Made by a program: the position numbers and the translations under genes | Origin: Haemophilus_D parainfluenzae_AD | Lineage (GTDB): Bacteria > Pseudomonadota > Gammaproteobacteria > Enterobacterales > Pasteurellaceae | Strand: one strand, 5' to 3' | DNA: 64,000 nucleotides | NCBI RefSeq assembly: GCF_001679325.1 | Contig: NZ_LZMX01000030.1 | In this document: positions 53,727 through 60,902 of the stretch, one piece after another | Layout of the letters: each line of letters opens with the position of its first letter | Position numbering within the stretch: the first letter of the stretch is position 1 | Notes under the pieces: generated by a model | Told to the model about the DNA's origin: nothing | The model's input: only the letters and a program-made list of their open reading frames with translations | The model's database searches: none

Positions 53727-53754
53727 TAGCCACAGAATAAGAATTCTGTGGCTA
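53727..53754 (-). other. ptsH-ptsI intercistronic hairpin
   Basis: A 12-bp perfect stem (TAGCCACAGAAT / ATTCTGTGGCTA) with a 4-base loop, followed on the coding strand by TTGTTTATC. It lies 8 bases past the ptsH stop codon. It could act as a partial terminator or a 3' stabiliser giving more HPr than enzyme I. Confidence 0.75.
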
Positions 53755-53762
53755 ATCGTTAA

Positions 53763-54020
53763 TTATTCTAAAGTGGGAATTAATGCTACTAAATGTTCAA
53801 CAGCTTGTTGTTCGTCCTCGCCTTCAGCCGAGATGGTGATTACAGTTCCTTGCGTCAAACCTAAGGTTTGTAGCTTAAATAAGCTTTTCGCACTTGCACT
53901 TTTTCCACCTGAAGTGACGGTTACATCTGAAGCAAACGCTTTAGCTTCTTTAACAAATTGCGCCGCTGGACGGGTGTGTAAACCATTAGGGGCTGTAATT
54001 TCTACATCTTTTGAGAACAT
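53763..54020 (-). CDS. ptsH: Phosphocarrier protein HPr
   Basis: Transfers phosphate from enzyme I to the IIA proteins. The 85 residues show the active-site His in PNGLHTRPAAQFVKEA and the Ser46 region SGGKSASAKSLFKLQTLGL. Length matches E. coli HPr exactly. It is the first gene of the pts operon. A weak CRP-like site lies about 106-121 bases upstream. Confidence 0.98.
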   Translation of the reverse strand: MFSKDVEITAPNGLHTRPAAQFVKEAKAFASDVTVTSGGKSASAKSLFKLQTLGLTQGTVITISAEGEDEQQAVEHLVALIPTLE

Positions 54021-54125
54021 AAGGTTACCTCTATTTAGTAATAGTAAAATTTAAGCAATTTAATCCAAAAAACCTTGGTAGTATCGCTATTAAATGTCCA
54101 ATAATCAAGGCGAAACGTAAAAAAA

Positions 54126-54141
54126 ATTGAGTTATATCACA
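54126..54141 (-). promoter_or_regulatory. Weak CRP-like site upstream of ptsH
   Basis: ATTGAGTTATATCACA has a perfect TCACA half and a two-mismatch partner. A possible -10 (GATTAT on the minus strand near 54101-54106) lies at suitable distance. ptsH is CRP-controlled in enterobacteria. Confidence 0.35.
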
Positions 54142-54182
54142 AAATTTAAACGTTTGCGTACCTAATTTGAGTAAAACATATA

Positions 54183-55220
54183 CTACACAGAAAAATGGCG
54201 TTGTGATTTCGTCTCACTTAAACTTTCAATTAAACGATGATAATTCTCATAACGTATTGGTGAAATCCGACCTGCCTCTACCGCTTCGCGTAATGCACAA
54301 CCAGGATCGTTCAAATGCTTACAATCTCGGAATTTACACGTACCTAAGACATATTGAAATTCACGATAGCCTTTGGTGATCTGATCTGGCTCCAAATGCC
54401 ATAAACCAAACTCACGAATACCGGGTGAATCAATCAAATTACCGCCTTGTGGCAAGTGGTATAAACGAGAAGAAGTTGTGGTATGTTGCCCCAAGCCTGA
54501 GGTTTCACTAATACCACCGACTTGCGCATTGACCATTGGTAAAATATAGTTAATTAAACTGGATTTGCCTACCCCTGACTGCCCCACAAAAATGGAAGTT
54601 CCGTCACTTAAAAGTGCGGTCAATTTTTCCATATTTTTCCCGGTTTCGGCAGAAATGATGATGGTTTGATAACCAATATCACGATAAATCTGTAATTGGC
54701 TTTCCACTTCCTGCTCTTGCTCGGCATTCAGTAAATCACCTTTATTCACCACAATGACAGGCTCAATCCCGGCATTTTCACATACTACTAAATAACGATC
54801 GATAATATTGAGTGACAGTACCGGCACCACCGCAGAAACAATAATAATACGATCGATATTGGCCGCGATTGGTTTTAACCCATCATAATAATCTGGGCGA
54901 GCAATTTCATTTTGTCTTGGGTGAATAGCTTCAATCACGCCACTCACGCCCTGAAGCTGTTCATTGCCTTGTCGCCAAATCACTTTGTCTCCAACCACGA
55001 GACTGGAAAGTGTACGACGTAAATTACAACGGAAAATTTCGCCTTGTGCATTTTCCACATCGGCATGAACTGAATAACGTGTGACTACTACCCCATCTTG
55101 GCTTTCGCCTAGCATATCATCTTGCCATTCCACTTCTTTCTTCTTGTGGCGATGCAAGGCTTTTGCGTTATTTGATTGAATTCGACGAGTTTGATTTTGC
55201 GTGAGTTTACGTTTGCTCAT
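54183..55220 (-). CDS. rsgA: Ribosome small subunit-dependent GTPase RsgA
   Basis: A circularly permuted GTPase that checks late maturation of the 30S subunit. The 345 residues show an N-terminal OB domain, G4 (VVNKGDLL) ahead of G1 (FVGQSGVGKSSLIN) and G3 (DSPGIREFG). The zinc motif is CKFRDCKHLNDPGC near the C-terminus. It is divergent from orn across 76 bases, a linkage common in gamma-proteobacteria. An uptake sequence lies inside (54612) and one just upstream (55222). Confidence 0.96.
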   Translation of the reverse strand: MSKRKLTQNQTRRIQSNNAKALHRHKKKEVEWQDDMLGESQDGVVVTRYSVHADVENAQGEIFRCNLRRTLSSLVVGDKVIWRQGNEQLQGVSGVIEAIHPRQNEIARPDYYDGLKPIAANIDRIIIVSAVVPVLSLNIIDRYLVVCENAGIEPVIVVNKGDLLNAEQEQEVESQLQIYRDIGYQTIIISAETGKNMEKLTALLSDGTSIFVGQSGVGKSSLINYILPMVNAQVGGISETSGLGQHTTTSSRLYHLPQGGNLIDSPGIREFGLWHLEPDQITKGYREFQYVLGTCKFRDCKHLNDPGCALREAVEAGRISPIRYENYHRLIESLSETKSQRHFSV

Positions 55221-55296
55221 AAAGTGCGGTCGTTTTTTCCGATGTTTTTCGTTAAAATAAACGGGATTAAAAAATGTTCATAGGATACCTTATATT

Positions 55297-55845
55297 ATGC
55301 AATTAGATAAACAAAATCTGATTTGGATCGATTTAGAAATGACAGGATTAGATCCTGAAAAAGAACGTATCATTGAAATCGCGACCATTGTGACGGATAA
55401 AGATCTCAATATTTTAGCGGAAGGCCCTGTAATTGCCGTGCATCAAAGTGATGAATTATTAAACAAAATGTCGGAATGGTGCGTAAAAACCCACACAGCT
55501 AATGGCTTAGTTGACCGTGTCAAAGCGAGCAAGCTCACCGAGCGTGCAGCTGAATTACAAACATTAGATTTTTTAAAACGTTGGGTACCGAAAGGCGCTT
55601 CACCAATTTGTGGTAACAGTATCGCACAAGATAAACGCTTTCTTTATAAATACATGCCTGATTTAGCCGATTATTTCCATTATCGTCATCTAGATGTGAG
55701 TACATTAAAAGAATTGGCTGCTCGCTGGAAACCCGAAATTTTAGATGGGTTTAAAAAAGGCAATACTCATTTAGCCCTTGATGATATTCGTGAATCAATA
55801 AAAGAGTTAGCTTACTACCGTGATCACTTTATTAGTCTAGGGTGA
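55297..55845 (+). CDS. orn: Oligoribonuclease
   Basis: A DEDDh 3'-5' exoribonuclease that finishes RNA decay by degrading very short oligonucleotides, including linear products of c-di-GMP where present. The 182 residues show IWIDLEMTGLDPEKERIIEIATI, then CGNSIAQDKRFLYKYMP, YRHLDVSTLKELAARW and HLALDDIRESIKEL. Length matches E. coli Orn. Confidence 0.97.
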   Translation: MQLDKQNLIWIDLEMTGLDPEKERIIEIATIVTDKDLNILAEGPVIAVHQSDELLNKMSEWCVKTHTANGLVDRVKASKLTERAAELQTLDFLKRWVPKGASPICGNSIAQDKRFLYKYMPDLADYFHYRHLDVSTLKELAARWKPEILDGFKKGNTHLALDDIRESIKELAYYRDHFISLG

Positions 55846-55938
55846 TGAAAACTTAGGCAAACTCAATCATTTGCGAAATCTACGCTTGCGTTGAATAAAT
55901 TTTTTCGTATAATGTTGCCTCATTCACCAATGTGAAAT

Positions 55939-56014
<76 letters not shown>

Positions 56015-56034
56015 AATTTTCACATGAATGTCCT

Positions 56035-56110
<76 letters not shown>

Positions 56111-56118
56111 AATTCTCA

Positions 56119-56148
56119 ATCCGTTGCTGAAAAGCAGCGGATTTTTTT
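56119..56148 (+). terminator. tRNA-Gly operon terminator
   Basis: ATCCGTTGCT pairs with AGCAGCGGAT (one G-T pair) around a GAAA tetraloop, followed by a T7 run, 8 bases after the second tRNA. Confidence 0.9.
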
Positions 56149-56226
56149 ATTGTATTTTCCCTACATATTCCATTCAAAATACGATAAAATCCTCTAGAAA
56201 CTTTAACCTAAAAAATCACTCTAATA

Positions 56227-56697
56227 ATGACTGAATTAACCCAATACATTCCTGATGAAGGCACTATGCTCCGTTTTGGTAAAAAACTCGCAGAAGTGCT
56301 TGTAAAACAACCGAAAGATAATGCCATTGTGCTTTATTTCAATGGTGATCTTGGTGCGGGGAAAACCACCCTTACTCGCGGAATGGTGCAAGGTTTAGGC
56401 TACCAAGGCAATGTCAAAAGTCCTACTTATACACTAGTAGAAGAATATAGCATTGCAGGAAAGATGATTTATCACTTTGATTTATATCGTCTTGCCGATC
56501 CTGAAGAATTAGAATTTATGGGTATTCGTGATTATTTTAGCCAAAATTGCATCTGCTTAATCGAATGGGCAGAAAAAGGTGAAGGCATCTTGCCTGAGGC
56601 TGATTTATTGGTGAATATTGATTATTACGACGATGCTCGCAGCATGACGCTAATTGCTCAAAACTCAGTGGGCGAGCATATTTTGACACAACTATAA
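56227..56697 (+). CDS. tsaE: tRNA t6A modification ATPase TsaE
   Basis: TsaE assists TsaB/TsaD in making t6A37 in ANN-decoding tRNAs. The 156 residues show Walker A (NGDLGAGKTTLTRGMVQGLG), SPTYTLVEEY and YHFDLYRLADPEELEFMG. It starts the cluster tsaE-amiB-mutL-miaA-glnE. The order matches what I recall of H. influenzae. Confidence 0.96.
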   Translation: MTELTQYIPDEGTMLRFGKKLAEVLVKQPKDNAIVLYFNGDLGAGKTTLTRGMVQGLGYQGNVKSPTYTLVEEYSIAGKMIYHFDLYRLADPEELEFMGIRDYFSQNCICLIEWAEKGEGILPEADLLVNIDYYDDARSMTLIAQNSVGEHILTQL

Positions 56698-56708
56698 AAT
56701 TGATTTAC

Positions 56709-58091
56709 ATGAAAGCAAAATTTTCGTTTCTTTTTGGAATATTTTCTCTAATTTCTACCACCGTATTTGCCGCCCCACAATGGACAATTGCCATTGATCC
56801 CGGCCACGGCGGTAAAGATCCCGGTGCTATCGGAAAAAATTTAGGCATTTATGAAAAGAATGTCACCCTTTCTATCGCGCGAGAATTAAAAGCCTTATTA
56901 GATAAAGATCCTAATTTCAAAGGCGTTTTAACGCGCAGTAGCGATTACTACATTTCTGTACCAGAACGTTCTGAAATTGCACGTAAATATAAAGCAAATT
57001 TTCTCGTATCTATCCATGCGGACTCCTCTCTTAATTCAGACCAACGTGGCGCATCAGTTTGGGTACTATCCAATCGCCGAGCCAATGATGAAATGGGACA
57101 ATGGTTAGAGGACGATGAAAAACGCTCTGAGCTTTTAGGTGGTGCAGGAAAAGTACTTTCCAATAACAATGACAAATATTTAGATCAAACTGTACTCGAC
57201 CTGCAATTTGGTCACAGCCAACGCACAGGTTATGAACTCGGGAATAGTATTTTACGTCGCTTTGCCCGTGTGACTTCATTAAGTCGTAGCACCCCACAAC
57301 ATGCGAGCCTTGGTGTATTGCGTTCACCCGATATTCCTTCTGTTCTGGTGGAAACAGGTTTCCTTTCCAATATGGAAGAAGAACAGAAACTGAATACCAT
57401 TGCTTATCGTCGTCGTATTGCTTATATGATTTACGAAGGCTTAGTCGCTTATCGCAACGGTAATTTAAAAGCGATCGCCGTTCCACCTAGTGATGAGCAA
57501 GACAGCAAATCTACAAAATCAAACGACAAAAATAACGAAAAATCTGACCGCACTTCTGATGTGAAAGACAGTGGTATTCGCCATAAAGTGAAACCAGGTG
57601 AAAGCATTGGTAGCCTAGCAAATAAATATGATGTCAAAGTCAGCGAAATCATTGAGTTAAATAAACTGAAACGCAAAGAACTTTGGTTAAATGAAACCAT
57701 TAAGATTCCTGATAATGGCAAAGGCAAAAAGGTAGAAGAAAAACCTAAAGCAGATGATAAAGCCAAAGCCGATAACAAAGGAAAAAGTAGCAAAATTGTT
57801 GAAGCAGAAAAAGCGGTTTCTAAAAAAGATCAAAAACAAGAAAAAGCTGAGAATAAAAAAGAGCCTGAGAAAAAAGGTAATGATAAAAAAGACGCCTCTT
57901 CAAAAGGAAATGAAAAGAGAGATGATGGCAAAAAAGAAACCCCGCTTTATCATACAGTGAAAGCGGATCAAACTCTCTATGCTATCTCTCGCGAATACAA
58001 TGTACCGGTTAATCGTCTTTTAAAACTGAACCCAACATTGAAAAATGGCAAAGTCGTGACTGGGCAAAAAATCAAACTTAAAGAAAAATAA
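56709..58091 (+). CDS. amiB: N-acetylmuramoyl-L-alanine amidase with two LysM domains
   Basis: Splits peptidoglycan between daughter cells. The 460 residues show a signal peptide (about 1-22), an amidase_3 domain (AIDPGHGGKDPGAIGKNLG, LVSIHADSS, VLVETGFLSNMEEE), a LysM domain (about 290-335), a Lys/Glu-rich low-complexity linker (about 338-410), and a second LysM at the C-terminus (HTVKADQTLYAISREYNVPVNRLL). I start at the ATG at 56709; a TTG nine bases earlier is less likely. It begins 11 bases after tsaE. An uptake sequence lies at 57547. Confidence 0.93.
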   Translation: MKAKFSFLFGIFSLISTTVFAAPQWTIAIDPGHGGKDPGAIGKNLGIYEKNVTLSIARELKALLDKDPNFKGVLTRSSDYYISVPERSEIARKYKANFLVSIHADSSLNSDQRGASVWVLSNRRANDEMGQWLEDDEKRSELLGGAGKVLSNNNDKYLDQTVLDLQFGHSQRTGYELGNSILRRFARVTSLSRSTPQHASLGVLRSPDIPSVLVETGFLSNMEEEQKLNTIAYRRRIAYMIYEGLVAYRNGNLKAIAVPPSDEQDSKSTKSNDKNNEKSDRTSDVKDSGIRHKVKPGESIGSLANKYDVKVSEIIELNKLKRKELWLNETIKIPDNGKGKKVEEKPKADDKAKADNKGKSSKIVEAEKAVSKKDQKQEKAENKKEPEKKGNDKKDASSKGNEKRDDGKKETPLYHTVKADQTLYAISREYNVPVNRLLKLNPTLKNGKVVTGQKIKLKEK

Positions 58092-58099
58092 GGAATCCT

Positions 58100-59944
58100 A
58101 TGGCAATCAAAATTCTTTCTCCACAGCTGGCTAATCAAATTGCTGCAGGTGAAGTGGTTGAACGCCCTGCTTCTGTGGTGAAAGAATTGGTGGAAAACAG
58201 CCTTGATGCTGGTGCCAATAAAATTCATATTGATATTGAAAACGGCGGCGCCAGTCTGATTCGTATTCGAGATAATGGCAGCGGTATCCCTAAAGAAGAA
58301 TTAAGCCTTGCGCTGGCTCGACACGCAACCAGTAAAATTGCCGATCTTGATGATCTAGAAGCCATTTTAAGTTTAGGTTTCCGCGGTGAAGCCCTTGCTA
58401 GTATCAGCTCGGTTTCCCGTCTCACGCTTACCTCTCGAACTGCAGAGCAAAATGAAGCGTGGCAAGTCTATGCGCAAGGACGAGAGATGGAAACCACAAT
58501 TAAACCTGCGTCTCATCCAGTCGGTACGACGGTTGAAGTGGCAAATCTCTTTTTTAACACGCCAGCTCGTCGTAAATTCTTACGCACCGATAAAACAGAA
58601 TTTGCTCATATTGATGAAGTCATTCGCCGAATTGCTTTAGCGAAATTTAATATCGCTTTTACCCTTACCCACAATGGCAAAATTATTCGACAATATCGTC
58701 CTGCGACAAATGAAGAACAACAACTCAAACGCGTTGCGGCCATTTGTGGCGATGATTTTGTTCAACACGCCTTACGCATTGACTGGAAACATGATGATTT
58801 GCATCTTTCGGGTTGGGTTGCCACACCAGAATTTACACGTTCTCAGAATGATTTGAGCTATTGTTATATCAATGGACGAATGGTGCGCGATAAAGTGATC
58901 ACCCACGCCATTCGTCAAGCTTATGCGGAGCATTTACATACTGAGCAATACCCTGCATTTGTACTGTTTATCGATCTCAATCCACATGATGTCGATGTCA
59001 ACGTGCACCCTACAAAACATGAGGTGCGTTTTCATCAAGCTCGTTTAATTCATGATTTTATCTGTCAGGGCGTAACAAATGCGCTCAATGCTATCCCTCA
59101 AGCTGAATTGGATTTAGCGCCAGCGATAAATGAGGCAAGAGAGCCTTCGGCTCCGTATCAAACGCACTATGAACCGAGACCCAATCGAGCGGCAGCGGGG
59201 CAAAATATTTTCGCTTCAAATTATCATCAGCCTCGTGAAAAACAATCAGAAAATCGACCGCACTTTTCAAACCATAGTGAGTACATTCCAACATATAGTT
59301 ATCGTGAACAACCTACAAAGACTGAACAACGCGTATATAGTGAATTAGTACGTCCAACAGAAGCTTCTCAAGTTTTAACAACACCTGTCGTTGAACAACT
59401 CCCACAGACAAGTGAAATAGGCTATTTACGCGCATTGGCATTAATTGAAAATAAAGCGTTGCTTTTACAACAAAATCAGCAGTTTTATTTGATGTCATTA
59501 GCTAAATTGCAAACCTTAAATTATGAATTAACCTTACAGCAGAGTGAAATTTCGCAACAACCGTTACTCATTCCGATTATTTTTCGCTTAGATGAAAAAC
59601 AATTTGAACAATGGCAAAAACAAAAAGCCTTTTTTCAGCAAAGTGGTTTTGAATTTATTGAAAATGAAGCTCAGCTACGTCTTACATTAAACAAAGTCCC
59701 TGCGATTTTACGTACACAAAATTTACAAAAATGTGTGGTGAGCCTGCTTGCTGAACATGTAGAAAATATGCCTGATTTTCTAACCGCACTTTGTCATACG
59801 CTAGAAATGAAACCAATTCAAGTGTTAGCGGATGTGGTCAGCTTATTAAGTGAAACGGAACGATTACTGAATAAAACTCATCAAGAAAAATTTAATACAT
59901 TACTGAAACCAATTAACTGGCAGCCTTTTTTAAGCGATTTGTAA
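58100..59944 (+). CDS. mutL: DNA mismatch repair protein MutL
   Basis: Couples mismatch recognition by MutS to MutH and UvrD. The 614 residues show the GHKL ATPase motifs (ENSLDAGA, IRDNGSGIP, LGFRGEALASI), PTKHEVRFHQ at the end of the N-terminal half, and a variable Gln/Pro-rich linker (about 340-430). The C-terminal dimer domain lacks an obvious endonuclease motif, as expected where MutH is used. It starts 8 bases after amiB and ends one base before miaA. Uptake sequences lie at 59257 and 59783. Confidence 0.97.
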   Translation: MAIKILSPQLANQIAAGEVVERPASVVKELVENSLDAGANKIHIDIENGGASLIRIRDNGSGIPKEELSLALARHATSKIADLDDLEAILSLGFRGEALASISSVSRLTLTSRTAEQNEAWQVYAQGREMETTIKPASHPVGTTVEVANLFFNTPARRKFLRTDKTEFAHIDEVIRRIALAKFNIAFTLTHNGKIIRQYRPATNEEQQLKRVAAICGDDFVQHALRIDWKHDDLHLSGWVATPEFTRSQNDLSYCYINGRMVRDKVITHAIRQAYAEHLHTEQYPAFVLFIDLNPHDVDVNVHPTKHEVRFHQARLIHDFICQGVTNALNAIPQAELDLAPAINEAREPSAPYQTHYEPRPNRAAAGQNIFASNYHQPREKQSENRPHFSNHSEYIPTYSYREQPTKTEQRVYSELVRPTEASQVLTTPVVEQLPQTSEIGYLRALALIENKALLLQQNQQFYLMSLAKLQTLNYELTLQQSEISQQPLLIPIIFRLDEKQFEQWQKQKAFFQQSGFEFIENEAQLRLTLNKVPAILRTQNLQKCVVSLLAEHVENMPDFLTALCHTLEMKPIQVLADVVSLLSETERLLNKTHQEKFNTLLKPINWQPFLSDL

Positions 59945-59945
59945 T

Positions 59946-60899
59946 ATGACCAAAAAAACTGACTCCAAACCAACCGCACTTTTTCTGATGGGGCCAACGG
60001 CCTCCGGAAAAACGGATCTTGCTATTCAATTACGTCAAAGCCTGCCAGTTGAAGTGATCAGTGTCGATTCTGCATTAATTTATAAAGGTATGAATATTGG
60101 TACGGCAAAGCCTTCTAAAGAAGAACTAGCCCTTGCCCCTCATCGCTTAATCGATATCTTAGATCCCGCTGAAAGTTATTCTGTGATGAATTTTCGTGAC
60201 GATGCGCTCAGAGAAATAGCTGATATTACCGCACAAGGCAAAATTCCGCTTTTGGTTGGCGGCACTATGTTGTATTACAAAGCATTGATTGAGGGGCTTT
60301 CTCCCCTTCCGTCTGCTGATGAAAATTTACGCTTCGAGATTGAAGAAAAAGCGCGAAAATTTGGCTGGCCAGCACTTCATCAAGAATTACAAAAAATTGA
60401 TCCTATTTCGGCAGAACGTATCAATCCAAATGATTCACAGCGCATTAATCGTGCGTTAGAAGTATTCTATTTAACGGGCAAATCATTAACGGAGTTAACC
60501 GAACAAAAAGGCGAAGAATTGCCTTATCAATTTTTACAATTTGCTATTGCACCAGAAGATCGTGCGGTGTTACATCAACGTATCGAACAACGCTTCCATA
60601 AAATGATCGAATTAGGTTTCCAAGAAGAAGTGGAAAAACTCTATCAACGAGAAGATCTCAATCCAGATTTGCCTTCTATCCGCTGTGTGGGCTATCGCCA
60701 AATGTGGGAATATTTACGTGGTGACTATGATCATGAAGAAATGGTCTTCCGTGGGATTTGTGCAACTCGACAATTAGCAAAACGACAAATCACCTGGCTA
60801 CGCGGCTGGAAAACACCATTAAATTGGCTAGATAGTCTGCAACCGAAACAAGCCAAAGAAATCGTACTACGCAAGATTGACGAACATTTTAAGGGGTAA
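59946..60899 (+). CDS. miaA: tRNA dimethylallyltransferase
   Basis: Adds a dimethylallyl group to A37 of UNN-decoding tRNAs. The 317 residues show GPTASGKTDLAIQLRQ, VDSALIYKGMNIGTAKP, LVGGTMLYYKAL and CVGYRQMWEYL. It begins one base after the mutL stop codon, so translation is likely coupled. An uptake sequence at 59973 overlaps the first codons (PTALFL). Confidence 0.97.
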   Translation: MTKKTDSKPTALFLMGPTASGKTDLAIQLRQSLPVEVISVDSALIYKGMNIGTAKPSKEELALAPHRLIDILDPAESYSVMNFRDDALREIADITAQGKIPLLVGGTMLYYKALIEGLSPLPSADENLRFEIEEKARKFGWPALHQELQKIDPISAERINPNDSQRINRALEVFYLTGKSLTELTEQKGEELPYQFLQFAIAPEDRAVLHQRIEQRFHKMIELGFQEEVEKLYQREDLNPDLPSIRCVGYRQMWEYLRGDYDHEEMVFRGICATRQLAKRQITWLRGWKTPLNWLDSLQPKQAKEIVLRKIDEHFKG

Positions 60900-60902
60900 A
60901 TT

